In this document: positions 42,083 to 51,128 of the stretch, in pieces
Numbering within the stretch: the stretch's first letter is position 1
Layout: every line of letters starts with the position of its first letter
NCBI GenBank assembly: GCA_003132665.1
Contig: PKYN01000019.1
Location: 141,696 to 205,695 of the forward strand
Reading direction: 5' to 3'
Length of the DNA: 64,000 nucleotides
Origin: Actinomycetota bacterium
Lineage (GTDB): Bacteria > Actinomycetota > Thermoleophilia > Gaiellales > Gaiellaceae
Made by a program: the position numbers and the translations under genes
Notes under the pieces: model-generated
What the model was told of the DNA's origin: nothing
Seen by the model: the letters and a program-made list of their open reading frames with translations, nothing else
Database searches by the model: none

Positions 42083-43191
42083 GCACGAGAACGAAAGTTG
42101 CGAGCGAGGTCGCCGCCATCCTCGAGCGCACGCTGGTTGACGGCGAGCGCCTCTCCGACACAGACGCCCTCACGCTGCTCGGCTCGCGTGAGCTGATGCG
42201 GATCGGGAAGGCCGCCAACGAGATCCGCAATCGCAAGAACGACCCCGGCCGCGTCACCTTCGTCGTCGATCGCAACATCAACTACACCAACATCTGCTCG
42301 GTCCGCTGCGAGTTCTGCTCCTTCTCCAGCGACCCGGGCGATCAGCGCGAGGGCTACCTGCTGCCCAGGTCGATCGTGTTCAAGAAGATCGAGGAGACCC
42401 TCGCGCTCGGCGGTACCGGCGTGTTGATGCAGGGCGGGCACCATCCCGATCTCGACTTCGCCTACTACGACGACCTCTTCCGCTCGATCAAGGCGCGCTA
42501 CGAGATTCACCTGCACGCGCTGTCGCCCTCCGAGGTACTGCACATCTCGCGCCGCTCGAAGCTGACGGTGCCCGAGACGATCCGCCGCCTGCACGAGGCT
42601 GGGCTGGATTCGATTCCGGGCGGCGGCGCCGAGATCCTGGTCGACCGGGTGCGCCGCTCGCTCTCGCCGCGCAAGGCGAAAACGGACGAGTGGCTGTCGG
42701 TAATGCGCGAGGCGCAGCTGCAGGGGCTCTCGACCACCGCGACGATGATGTACGGCCACATCGAGACGCTTGCCGAGCGCGTCGAGCACATGCGCCGCAT
42801 CCGCGAGTTGCAGGACGAGACCGCCGGCTTCCGCGCCTTCATCTCCTGGACGTTTCAGCGGGACGGAAACCGCCTGCAGGACAAGGTGCCCGAGGAGGCG
42901 CGCCCCACTCCGTTCGAGTACCTGCTTACCCAAGCCGTCAGCCGCCTCTACCTCGACAACGTCCCGCACATCCAGGCCAGCTGGCTCACCCAGGGCCTCG
43001 AGATCGGGCAGCTCGCGCTCGCCTTCGGCGCCGACGACATCGGCTCGGTGATGATCGAGGAGAACGTCGTCGCCTCCGCCGGCACGCACTACACGACAAC
43101 CACCGAGGAGCTCGCGCAGCTGATTCGCGCCTTCGGCAAGGTGCCGGTTCAGCGGGATACGTACTACAAACCGGTGAAGATCTGGGACTAG
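42079..43191 (+). CDS. mqnC: Cyclic dehypoxanthinyl futalosine synthase (MqnC), radical SAM
   Basis: Cyclises dehypoxanthine futalosine, the step before MqnD. The 370-aa radical SAM protein has CSVRCEFCSFSS for the cluster, LMQGGHHPDLDF, HALSPSEVLHIS and IPGGGAEILVDRVR, the MqnC pattern. ATG 42079 overlaps mqnA by 4 bp. This closes the run mqnE-mqnA-mqnC; mqnD is separate, and MqnB is not found in the window. Confidence 0.93.
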   Translation: MSTRTKVASEVAAILERTLVDGERLSDTDALTLLGSRELMRIGKAANEIRNRKNDPGRVTFVVDRNINYTNICSVRCEFCSFSSDPGDQREGYLLPRSIVFKKIEETLALGGTGVLMQGGHHPDLDFAYYDDLFRSIKARYEIHLHALSPSEVLHISRRSKLTVPETIRRLHEAGLDSIPGGGAEILVDRVRRSLSPRKAKTDEWLSVMREAQLQGLSTTATMMYGHIETLAERVEHMRRIRELQDETAGFRAFISWTFQRDGNRLQDKVPEEARPTPFEYLLTQAVSRLYLDNVPHIQASWLTQGLEIGQLALAFGADDIGSVMIEENVVASAGTHYTTTTEELAQLIRAFGKVPVQRDTYYKPVKIWD

Positions 43192-43228
43192 TTCGGCGCT
43201 TCCCGCGCACCGCTCCTCGAACACCCGC

Positions 43229-43234
43229 TAGGCT
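43229..43234 (+). promoter_or_regulatory. Candidate -10 element for VOC gene
   Basis: TAGGCT lies 7 nt before GTG 43242. Confidence 0.5.
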
Positions 43235-43241
43235 CAGACCC

Positions 43242-43706
43242 GTGATCGAGCAGCTTCTCGGCACTCGCCCCTTCCAGATCGGCATCGTCGTGCGCGACGT
43301 GCGCGAGGCGGCTGCCCGCTACACGAAGCTGTGGGGAATCGAGGACTGGGTGATCGTCGAGAACGGGCCCCAGAACATGCACGGCCTGCACTACATGGGC
43401 GAGCCGGCCGATTTCTCGATGCGCCTGGCGCTGACCGGCTCCGATCCCCAGCTCGAGCTGCTGCAACCGCTCGAAGGCCCTTCGATCCTGGCCGACTGGC
43501 TCGAGCGCCGCGGCGAGGGCATGCACCACATGGGCGTGATCGTCGCCTCGGTTGACGAGACGATCGCGCAGCTGGCCACTGAGGGAATCAAGTGCGTGCA
43601 GCACGGCTACGGTTTCGGCGCCGACGGATCGGGCGCGTTCGCCTACTTCGACACCGAGGCCGAGCTGGGTTGCCTGATCGAGGCGATCGAGCCGGCTAAC
43701 GAGTAG
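43242..43706 (+). CDS. VOC-family (glyoxalase/epimerase-like) protein
   Basis: A 154-aa vicinal-oxygen-chelate protein with the two beta-alpha-beta-beta-beta modules: FQIGIVVRDVREAAARYTKLWG in the first and GEGMHHMGVIVASVDETIAQL in the second. The layout is like methylmalonyl-CoA epimerase (metal ligands His and Glu), although the first metal residue is Gln in place of His in FQIGIVV. Substrate is unknown. GTG 43242 lies 50 bp after mqnC, with a leaderless-type hexamer upstream. Confidence 0.85.
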   Translation: MIEQLLGTRPFQIGIVVRDVREAAARYTKLWGIEDWVIVENGPQNMHGLHYMGEPADFSMRLALTGSDPQLELLQPLEGPSILADWLERRGEGMHHMGVIVASVDETIAQLATEGIKCVQHGYGFGADGSGAFAYFDTEAELGCLIEAIEPANE

Positions 43707-43712
43707 CGCGCG

Positions 43713-44390
43713 GTGCTGATCGCTTCGATCACCGGTTCGGTCACCGATCACGTGACCTCCTTCATCGGCTCGAACGGTGTAGTGGCCGTGTTCGGGCTGA
43801 TGGTGGTCGATGCCGTCTTCCCGGCCGCGTCGGAGATCGTGATGCTCTACGCCGGCGCGCTCGCGGCCGGCGCCTTCTCGCAGTCGGTCGTCCTCTTTGG
43901 CCACCCGATCGACTCGCGTCCGCTCGCCTTTCTGACGATGGTGCTCGCGGGCACCATCGGCTACACGGTCGGATCGCTGGCGGGCTGGTGGGTAGGCATC
44001 TACGGCGGCCGGCCCTTCCTCGAGCGCCACGGGCGCTGGTTCCACCTCTCACACGAGCAGCTGGGGCGGGCCGAGCGCTGGTTCGAGCGCTTCGGCAACT
44101 GGGCCGTTCTGCTCGGACGGATCACGCCGGTCGCGCGCTCCTTCATCTCCATCCCGGCCGGCGTGTTCCGGGCGCGGCTCGTTTCCTACACGATCCTGAC
44201 GCTGATCGGCTCGACTATCTGGTGCCTCGTGCTCCAGTCTGTCGGGTTCGCGCTGGGCACTCGTTGGGAGGAAGTCCAGCACAGCCTCCACTACGTGGAC
44301 TACGCCGTGGTGGCCATTTTCGTCGCCGGAGTCGCCTTGATCATTCTTCGCCGGTGGCGCATGGGTAAACTGGCGGGCCGAGATGCCTAA
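43713..44390 (+). CDS. DedA-family membrane protein
   Basis: A 225-aa membrane protein of the DedA/VTT family with about five helices. Markers are FPAASEIVMLYAGALAAG, TIGYTVGSLAGWWVGIYGGRPFLERHGR and FGRITP-like LLGRITPVARSFISIPAGVFR, where the Arg is essential in E. coli relatives. Members scramble or flip lipid carriers such as undecaprenyl phosphate. GTG 43713 follows the VOC stop by 6 bp; the last 8 bp overlap the next gene. Polysaccharide genes downstream agree with a carrier-lipid role. Confidence 0.9.
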   Translation: MLIASITGSVTDHVTSFIGSNGVVAVFGLMVVDAVFPAASEIVMLYAGALAAGAFSQSVVLFGHPIDSRPLAFLTMVLAGTIGYTVGSLAGWWVGIYGGRPFLERHGRWFHLSHEQLGRAERWFERFGNWAVLLGRITPVARSFISIPAGVFRARLVSYTILTLIGSTIWCLVLQSVGFALGTRWEEVQHSLHYVDYAVVAIFVAGVALIILRRWRMGKLAGRDA

Positions 44391-45468
44391 GATCCCGCTG
44401 ATCGACGTCAAGGCCCAGTACGCGCCGCTAGCCGACGAGCTGAAGGCGCGCTTCGCCGAGGTGCTCGAGTCGGGGCAGTTCATCCTCGGCCCCAACGTCA
44501 AGGCGTTCGAGAGCGAGGCGGCGGCCCACCTCGGTGTGGCGCAGTCGATTGGCTGCGGAAACGGCACCGACGCGATCACGCTGGTCTTGAGCGCGCTGGG
44601 AGTCGGGCCGGGCGACGAGGTCATCTGCCCCGCCTTCACCTTCTACGCCACCGCCGAGCCGATCGCACTGCTCGGCGCGACGCCCGTCTTCGCCGACATC
44701 GAGCGCGAGACGATGAACATCGACCCCGCCGACGTTGCGCGCAAGGTCACGCCGCGCACCAAGGCGATCATCCCGGTGCATTTGTTCGGGCGCCCGGCCA
44801 AGATCGACGAGCTGAAAGTGCACGGGCTGCCCGTGATCGAAGACGCGGCCCAGGCCTTCGGCGGCGGCGACGTCGCGAAGAAGGGCATCGCAGCGACATT
44901 CAGCTTCTTCCCCACCAAGAACCTCTTCTGCCTGGGCGACGGCGGCCTGGTCGCCACCGACGACGAAGAGCTGGCGGCGCGGGTGCGCATGCTCCGCTTC
45001 CACGGCTCGCGCGACAAGAAGACGTTCGAGTACGTGGGCTACAACTCGCGCCTCGACGAGGTGCAGGCCGCGATGCTGCGCGTCTTCCTGGGTCACATCG
45101 CGCGCTGGAACGAGCTGCGCCGCGAGGGCGCCGCACGCTACGCGGAGCTAGGCCTCGGCGAGCTGGTCGAGCTGCCCAAAGACGAGCCCGGCCACGTCTA
45201 CCACCTCTTCTGCACGCGCAGCCCCGAGCGCGACAGGTTCCGCGATGCACTTGCGGCGGCCGGTATCGGGCACGCCTGCCACTACGTCATACCGCTTCAC
45301 CTTCAGCCTTCGATGGCTCATCTGGGCTACAAGGAAGGCGACCTGCCCGAGACCGAGCAGGCCGCCCGCGAAAACCTCTGCGTACCACTCTGGGCGGGAA
45401 TCGCCCCGGAGCAACAGGAGCGCGTGGTAGCGACGTTGCAGGACGCGGTCGCCACGCCGGTCGCGTGA
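44383..45468 (+). CDS. DegT/DnrJ/EryC1/StrS-family sugar aminotransferase
   Basis: A 361-aa PLP-dependent enzyme. The PLP Lys is in SFFPTKNLFCLGDGG, IEDAAQAFGG holds the PLP-ring Asp, and GNGTDAITLVLSALGVGPGDEV is the phosphate region. It aminates a keto sugar, here probably the 4-keto product of the next gene, giving a UDP-4-amino-4,6-dideoxy-HexNAc. ATG 44383 overlaps dedA by 8 bp and the stop overlaps the dehydratase GTG by 4 bp, so the three are coupled. Confidence 0.92.
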   Translation: MPKIPLIDVKAQYAPLADELKARFAEVLESGQFILGPNVKAFESEAAAHLGVAQSIGCGNGTDAITLVLSALGVGPGDEVICPAFTFYATAEPIALLGATPVFADIERETMNIDPADVARKVTPRTKAIIPVHLFGRPAKIDELKVHGLPVIEDAAQAFGGGDVAKKGIAATFSFFPTKNLFCLGDGGLVATDDEELAARVRMLRFHGSRDKKTFEYVGYNSRLDEVQAAMLRVFLGHIARWNELRREGAARYAELGLGELVELPKDEPGHVYHLFCTRSPERDRFRDALAAAGIGHACHYVIPLHLQPSMAHLGYKEGDLPETEQAARENLCVPLWAGIAPEQQERVVATLQDAVATPVA

Positions 45469-47384
45469 ACCTGCTCAGCCGGCACCGCCTCTGGCAGGTC
45501 GGCGTCGACGGAGTCTTCATAACCTTTGCCTGGTTCGCGGCTTTCCTGCTGCGCCTCGGCTGGCCGGTTAACAGGCCCTACGACCGCTTCATCGAGCCGC
45601 GGGTGTTCGTGCTCGTCATCGTCCTCAATCTGGCGATCTTCATCCTCCTCGGCTTCTACACCCGCTGGTGGCGCTACGTCTCGACACGCGACATCTGGGC
45701 GGTAGCCAGGGGCGTGACGATCGCCTGCATCGTCACCGATCTGGTCGTCTACTTCGCTCGTATCCCACCCCGGGGCTGGTCCTTCCCGCGCTCGGCCGCC
45801 GTAATCGACTGGGTGCTGTTGCTGGCGCTCGTTACCGGCTCCCGCGCGGTGGCCAGGACGGTGATCGAGCGCCCCAAGGCCGGTGAGCGATTGGCGCGCG
45901 GCAAGGAGATCATCATCGCCGGCGCCGGCGATGCGGCCAGCGTCACGCTGAGGGAGCTGTACAAGTACCGCCATCTCGGCTACACGCCGATCGGCCTGGT
46001 CGACGACGATCCGCGCAAGCAGCACCTGCGCATGCACGGGGTCAAGGTTTTGGGCACGATCGCCGACCTGCCACGCCTGTTGCGCGACAACCGGCCCGAC
46101 GAGGTGCTGATCGCCATGCCCTCCGCCTCGGGCCCGGCGAGGCAGCGGATCGTGGAGATGTGCCGCGAGGCGAAGGTGCCGGTGAAGACGCTGCCGGGGC
46201 TCTACGAGCTCTTCTCGGGCGAGCTGACCACGCAGATTCGTCCCGTCCAGGTCGAGGACGTGCTGGGGCGCGAGCAGGTGGAGGTGAACTTCGAGCAGGT
46301 CGCCGGCTACATCGCCGGGCAGACCGTCGTGGTCACGGGCGCCGGCGGCTCGATCGGCTCGGAGCTTTGCCGCCAGATCGCCCGCGTCGGTCCCGAGAAA
46401 CTACTGCTGGTGGAGCGAGGCGAGAATCCTCTGTTCGAGATCGATCGCGAGCTGAGGCAGGATCGCGGCTTCGAGGACTGCGTGGCGGTGCTCGCCGACG
46501 CCGGCGACGCCGAGAAGATGCGACCGCTGTTCGAGCAATACAAGCCGCAGGTCGTGTTCCACGCGGCGGCCTTCAAGCACGTGCCGCTGATGGAGCTGAA
46601 CCCGCTCGAGTCGGTGCGCAACAACCCGCTCGCCACCCGCTCGCTCGCCCAGGTCGCCCGCGATACACACGTCGAGCGTTTCGTGCTCATCTCGACGGAC
46701 AAGGCGGTCGAGCCGCAGACGGTGATGGGGCAGTCGAAGGCGCTCTGCGAATGGGTGATCGAGGCGCTCGGAGCGCAGAAGGAGAACGGAACGAAGTTCA
46801 TGGCCGTGCGCTTCGGCAACGTGCTCGGCTCCTCGGGCAGCGTGATCCCGATCTTCAAGCGCCAGATCGAGAAGGGCGGTCCCGTAACGGTGACCGACCC
46901 CGAGATGACGCGCTACTTCATGACCATCCCCGAGGCCGTCTCGCTCGTCGTCCAAGCCGGCGGCATGGGCGCGAGCGGCCAGGTGTTCGTACTCGACATG
47001 GGCCGGCCGATCAGGATCCTCGACCTGGCCCAGAACATGATCCGCCTCTCGGGCAAGGAGCCCGGGCGCGACATCGAGATCGCCATCTCGGGCATCCGGC
47101 CGGGCGAGAAGCTGCACGAGGAGCTCTGGGGCGGGCACGAGACGGTCTCGCCCACCGAGCACCCCAAGATCCGCAAGCTCACCTGCCCCACGATCGATCC
47201 CAAGTGGCTCGACGACGAACTGGCCGCGCTTTCGGCGCTGGTCGCCGCGGGCGATGCGAAGGGCGTCAGTAAACGGCTGGCGAAGGTCGCGCGGAATGCG
47301 CAGCGGTTGCAGGGTGGCGAGCCGAAGAAGGCTGTGCCGGCGGCGGGCGCGGTCGACACAGTTTCGGAACAGCCTGTTAGCTGA
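45465..47384 (+). CDS. Membrane-bound UDP-sugar 4,6-dehydratase (CapD/WbpM/PglF type)
   Basis: A 639-aa protein: four N-terminal membrane helices (about 1-125), a first Rossmann domain, then the catalytic extended-SDR domain with VTGAGGSIGSELCRQI (NAD site, about residue 288), FHAAAFKHVPLMELNP and STDKAVEPQTVMGQSKALCE. Met replaces the usual active-site Tyr, typical of PglF/WbpM dehydratases that make UDP-4-keto-6-deoxy-HexNAc. The C-terminal 40 residues are a low-complexity basic tail. GTG 45465 is the start. The adjacent aminotransferase suggests bacillosamine-type sugars. Confidence 0.92.
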   Translation: MNLLSRHRLWQVGVDGVFITFAWFAAFLLRLGWPVNRPYDRFIEPRVFVLVIVLNLAIFILLGFYTRWWRYVSTRDIWAVARGVTIACIVTDLVVYFARIPPRGWSFPRSAAVIDWVLLLALVTGSRAVARTVIERPKAGERLARGKEIIIAGAGDAASVTLRELYKYRHLGYTPIGLVDDDPRKQHLRMHGVKVLGTIADLPRLLRDNRPDEVLIAMPSASGPARQRIVEMCREAKVPVKTLPGLYELFSGELTTQIRPVQVEDVLGREQVEVNFEQVAGYIAGQTVVVTGAGGSIGSELCRQIARVGPEKLLLVERGENPLFEIDRELRQDRGFEDCVAVLADAGDAEKMRPLFEQYKPQVVFHAAAFKHVPLMELNPLESVRNNPLATRSLAQVARDTHVERFVLISTDKAVEPQTVMGQSKALCEWVIEALGAQKENGTKFMAVRFGNVLGSSGSVIPIFKRQIEKGGPVTVTDPEMTRYFMTIPEAVSLVVQAGGMGASGQVFVLDMGRPIRILDLAQNMIRLSGKEPGRDIEIAISGIRPGEKLHEELWGGHETVSPTEHPKIRKLTCPTIDPKWLDDELAALSALVAAGDAKGVSKRLAKVARNAQRLQGGEPKKAVPAAGAVDTVSEQPVS

Positions 47385-47493
47385 GATCCGACGGGCTGAT
47401 TCCCGCTTATCGATTGCTCGACGGCCTCGAGCTGTGGAAGCCTCTATCCAGTCTCGACACAGCGCAACCCCCGGACTCTGCCGACCCGCCCGC

Positions 47494-47499
47494 TAGGTT
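47494..47499 (+). promoter_or_regulatory. Candidate -10 element for helicase gene
   Basis: TAGGTT lies 6 nt before GTG 47506. Confidence 0.5.
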
Positions 47500-47505
47500 A
47501 GGAGC

Positions 47506-49449
47506 GTGACATCTTCCGCGCGCATTTCCGACCGCGATCGACCGCCGCAAGCCGTCATGGCTGAAGAGCGGCCGGACTTGCGGCGGATTCTCGAAGGATT
47601 GAATCCCGAACAGAAGCGCGCCGTGCTGCAAACGCGCGGAGCCGTCTGCATCCTCGCCGGCGCCGGCTCGGGCAAGACGACGACGATCACGCGCAGAATC
47701 GCCTGGCAGGTGGCGAGCGGCGCCTTCCCGGCCGATCGAATTCTGGCGGTGACCTTCACCGACAAGGCGGCGAGGGAGATGCGCTCCCGGCTCGAGGCGC
47801 TCGGTGCGGACGGCGTCGCCGCGCGCACCTTCCATGCCGCCGCTCTCGGGCAGCTGCGCTGGCTCGCGCCTGGGCGGTTGGGCGAGATTTTGCCCAGCAA
47901 GGGCCTGATCGTGCGCCGAATCGCGAACTGCCTGCCTCGTCCCTACTGCTTCCGGCACGCCTCCGACCTGGCCGGCGAGATCGAGCGGGCCAAGAACCGC
48001 CGCGTCTCGCCCGACGGCTATCTCGACGCCCTTGGCGCTCATGAGCCGCCGCTTCCCGCCGACCTGATGCTGCGCGTCTACCGCACCTACGAGCGCGAGA
48101 AGCAGGAAGCGGACATGATCGACTTCGAGGACCTACTCGAGCTGGCCATCCGCCTGTTCGAGGAAGACGAGCAGTCCGCGGCGCTCTTCCGCGAGCGCTT
48201 TCACGCCTTCACGGTCGACGAGTACCAGGACGTGAACCTGCTTCAGCAGACGCTGCTCGACCACTGGCTGGGAGGTCGCGAGGAGCTGTGCGCGGTCGGC
48301 GACGACTATCAGGCCATCTACGGCTTCACCGGCGCCACACCCGACTACCTGCTGGCCCTGCCCGAGCGCTTCAGCGGGGCGACGGTCGTGACACTGGAGT
48401 CGAACTACCGCTCGACGGAGCAGGTGCTCGAACTGGCCAACAAGCTCGTCCCCAGGCTCGGCGGCGCGGTCAAGTCGCTCCAGGCCACGCGGCCGAGCGG
48501 AGTCGAGCCCGAGCGCCACGTCGCTGACGACCCGCTCGAGGAGAAGAAGTACCTGGTCGAGCGGATCGCCGCGCTGGCCGCGGAGGGCCTGGCCTTCGAG
48601 CAGATGGCGATACTCGTTCGCTCCAACGCACGCGCGGCCGACTTCGAGGAGGCGCTGGCAGAGGCGGAGATTCCCTTCCAGGGCTCTTCGCTGCTCGAGC
48701 GTGAGGCGGCGCGCTACCTGCTGCGTCGCGCGGCCTCGCTCCACGCCGGCGAGCTGGCGAGCGGCGTGCGGCGCATCGCTCACGCGCAGGGCTGGGTGGA
48801 AAAGCCGCCGAAGCGCCTCGGCGACAGAGAGATGACGCGGCTTGCCGACCTGAGCCGGCTCGTCCGCCTGGGCAAGGAGCTCGACGGCGGCGAGCTGGAC
48901 GGAGCCGGCTACGTCGCCGAGATCCGCCACCGCTTCGATCCCCGCGCCGCCGGCCGAGGTGTTCACCTGCTCACCTACCACCGCGCCAAGGGGCTGGAGT
49001 TCACGGTCGTCTTCCTGCCGCGCCTCGAGGAGAAGGAGATTCCCTGTGCGCTTTCCTCGAGCAGGCGCGAGGAGCTGGCCGAAGAGCGCCGCCTCTTCTA
49101 TGTCGGGCTGACGCGAGCCAAAGACCGGCTCTTCCTGAGCTGGACCGAGAAGGCGCGGCCGAGCCGCTTCCTCAGCGAGCTCGGCTTGATCGAGGCCCGA
49201 CCGATGAGTCTCCCCGACGCCGAGCCTCGGCCTGAGGGTTTCGAGCCCCTGCGCGCCTGGCGCCGCACTCGCGCCCAGACGGACGGCGTGCCCGCCTTCC
49301 ACGTCTTTTCGAACCGCGCCCTGGTGGCGATCGCCTCACGGCGCCCCGGTTCGCTGGCCGAACTGGCCGAGGTGCGCGGAGTCGGACCGCAGAAGCTCGA
49401 GCGCTACGGCGAAGAGGTGCTTGCGGTCTTGTCGGCAGACGGTGGCTAG
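47506..49449 (+). CDS. UvrD/Rep-family helicase with C-terminal HRDC domain (UvrD2-like)
   Basis: A 647-aa SF1A DNA helicase. Motifs in order: Q motif LNPEQKRAV, Walker A LAGAGSGKTTTI, motif Ia FTDKAAREM, Walker B FTVDEYQDVN, motif III GDDYQAIYGFTGA, motif IV SNYRST, motif V YHRAKGLEF and motif VI RRLFYVGLTRAKDRL. An HRDC domain (about 570-645, LAEVRGVGPQKLERYGE) ends the protein, the arrangement of mycobacterial UvrD2. The four-cysteine cluster of UvrD2 is not obvious. GTG 47506 is the start; it is convergent with the rml operon with only 3 bp between stops. Confidence 0.93.
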   Translation: MTSSARISDRDRPPQAVMAEERPDLRRILEGLNPEQKRAVLQTRGAVCILAGAGSGKTTTITRRIAWQVASGAFPADRILAVTFTDKAAREMRSRLEALGADGVAARTFHAAALGQLRWLAPGRLGEILPSKGLIVRRIANCLPRPYCFRHASDLAGEIERAKNRRVSPDGYLDALGAHEPPLPADLMLRVYRTYEREKQEADMIDFEDLLELAIRLFEEDEQSAALFRERFHAFTVDEYQDVNLLQQTLLDHWLGGREELCAVGDDYQAIYGFTGATPDYLLALPERFSGATVVTLESNYRSTEQVLELANKLVPRLGGAVKSLQATRPSGVEPERHVADDPLEEKKYLVERIAALAAEGLAFEQMAILVRSNARAADFEEALAEAEIPFQGSSLLEREAARYLLRRAASLHAGELASGVRRIAHAQGWVEKPPKRLGDREMTRLADLSRLVRLGKELDGGELDGAGYVAEIRHRFDPRAAGRGVHLLTYHRAKGLEFTVVFLPRLEEKEIPCALSSSRREELAEERRLFYVGLTRAKDRLFLSWTEKARPSRFLSELGLIEARPMSLPDAEPRPEGFEPLRAWRRTRAQTDGVPAFHVFSNRALVAIASRRPGSLAELAEVRGVGPQKLERYGEEVLAVLSADGG

Positions 49450-49452
49450 CCG

Positions 49453-50262
49453 TCAGCCGCGACGCCACCCCGCAGGCGCGTGCGCCAGCCAGCGCCCGTC
49501 GCGCCGAGTGATCTCGATCGGGATCGCAAAGCAGCGCGAGAGCGTCTCGCTGGTGAGCGACTCCTCGACGGGACCGGAGGCGACCAGCTCGCCGCCGTGC
49601 AGCAGCAGCGCGTGAGTGGTCGAGCGCGGCAGCTCCTCGAGGTGGTGCGTGGCGAGAACCGTCGTCAGCTCGGGGTCGCTGGCGGCCAGCGCCTCGAGCG
49701 CCGCCACGAGCGCCTCGCGCGCCGGCAAGTCGAGCGCGGCGGCCGGCTCGTCCAGAAGCAGCAGCCGCGGCGCGCTCATCAGCGCCCGGGCCAGCAGGAT
49801 GCGCTGACGCTCGCCCTGCGAGCAGATTCCGAGCGGACGGCCGGCCAGGTCGGCGCAGCCGAACAGTTCGAGCAGCACGTCGGCGCGGTCTTTCACCTGC
49901 TCGTCATAGCGCTCCCAGAGCGGGATCCGCGTGCCTGTCGCTCCCGTGAGGACGATCGTCGCGACATCGTAGCTTTCGTCGAGCTTGCGATCGAGTCGCG
50001 CCTCGACCACGCCGATCCGTTCCCGCAGGCGGCGCACGTCGGTCCGACCCATGCGCTCGCCCAGCAGCTCGACGGTTCCCGCGGTTGGATGGGTGGTGGC
50101 GGCCGCGAGCGTGAGCAGCGTGCTCTTGCCGGCGCCGTTCGGGCCGAGCAGCGCCCACTGCTCGCCGGGCTCGACGCGCCAGTCGATTCCGTTCAGCAGC
50201 CACGATCCACCGCGACGAATCCTCACGCCCTGCATCAGGATGGCGGGCTTGTGCACGCTCAC
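49453..50262 (-). CDS. ABC transporter ATP-binding protein (ModF/YbbL-like)
   Basis: A 269-aa ABC ATPase: Walker A GPNGAGKST near residue 40, signature CSQGERQR and Walker B LLLLDEPAAALDLP. The N-terminal MQGVRIRRGGSWLLNGIDW is typical of ABC proteins of the molybdate ModF/PhrA group, which act without a cognate permease. No permease is adjacent. It overlaps rmlD by 4 bp (GTGA), so it is coupled to dTDP-rhamnose genes; a sugar-export role is possible. The upstream part of the long frame (to 50673) is antisense-like noise over rmlD. Confidence 0.88.
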   Translation of the reverse strand: MSVHKPAILMQGVRIRRGGSWLLNGIDWRVEPGEQWALLGPNGAGKSTLLTLAAATTHPTAGTVELLGERMGRTDVRRLRERIGVVEARLDRKLDESYDVATIVLTGATGTRIPLWERYDEQVKDRADVLLELFGCADLAGRPLGICSQGERQRILLARALMSAPRLLLLDEPAAALDLPAREALVAALEALAASDPELTTVLATHHLEELPRSTTHALLLHGGELVASGPVEESLTSETLSRCFAIPIEITRRDGRWLAHAPAGWRRG

Positions 50263-51128
50263 TGCCCGAGTCGCTCGATCTCGTCCAGACAGGCTCGCAG
50301 GCCCTCGCGCCAGTGTGGCAGGCGAGGCGTCTCGGGCTTCTCGCTGCGCAGCACCGAGTAGGCCGGGCGGGGAGCCGGGCGGCCCAGCTCGGCGGTCGTG
50401 ATCGCCCGCACCCGGCACGTCAGTCCTGCTTCTTCGAAGATCGCCTCGGTGAACTCCTTCCAGGTGCATTCCCCGCCGGCTGCCACGTGGTAGATGCCGA
50501 AGGGAAGCTCGACTATCCCGTGCGTGGCCTCGGCGAGGTGCCCGACGTAGGTCGGGCAGCCGCGCTGGTCGTCCACCACGGCCACCTCGTCGCGCTCGGC
50601 GCCGAGGCGAAGCATGGTGCGCAGGAAGTTGTGCCCGGTGGCGCCGAAGAGCCAGGAAGAGCGCACGATCCAAGACACTTCGCCGGCGGCCCGCTCTCCT
50701 TCGAGCTTGCTGCGCCCGTAGACCGAGGCCGGCCCGGTCGGGTCGGACTCGAGGTAGGGCTCGCGCTTCGTACCGCTGAAGACGTAGTCGGAGGAGTAGT
50801 AGACGAGCGGAGCGCCCAGGGCGGCGACGTTGCGGGTCCCAGCCACATTCGCCTTCTCGGCGCCGCCGGGATCGGTCTCGGCGCCGTCAACGTCGGTCCA
50901 GGCGGCGGCGTGCAGGACGAGGTCGGGCGCCTCAAGCCAGGCCGGCGCCGGATCTGCGACATCCCACTCGGCCAGATCGACCCCGGTCACCTCATCGGCT
51001 GCGAACGACTCGGCCAGCGCGTGACCGAGTTGCCCGGCCGAGCCGGTGATCAGGACGCGTCGAGATCGCGTGCCGAGAGAATCGGCGATTGTGTGCTCCA
51101 GAGGTGCTTGACGCGCGGGTCGGCCCAC
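50259..51128 (-). CDS. rmlD: dTDP-4-dehydrorhamnose reductase (RmlD)
   Basis: Last step of dTDP-L-rhamnose synthesis, an NAD(P)H-dependent SDR. It has VLITGSAGQLGHAL for the cofactor, LHAAAWTDVDGAE and the catalytic YGRSK. RmlD proteins usually start just before the VLITG strand, but no ATG, GTG or TTG lies there. The only in-frame start is GTG 51128, giving 289 aa with about 23 extra residues and a 79-bp overlap with rmlC. A rare start such as CTG 51053 is the alternative, though it would cut the first strand. Confidence 0.88.
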   Translation of the reverse strand: MGRPARQAPLEHTIADSLGTRSRRVLITGSAGQLGHALAESFAADEVTGVDLAEWDVADPAPAWLEAPDLVLHAAAWTDVDGAETDPGGAEKANVAGTRNVAALGAPLVYYSSDYVFSGTKREPYLESDPTGPASVYGRSKLEGERAAGEVSWIVRSSWLFGATGHNFLRTMLRLGAERDEVAVVDDQRGCPTYVGHLAEATHGIVELPFGIYHVAAGGECTWKEFTEAIFEEAGLTCRVRAITTAELGRPAPRPAYSVLRSEKPETPRLPHWREGLRACLDEIERLGQ

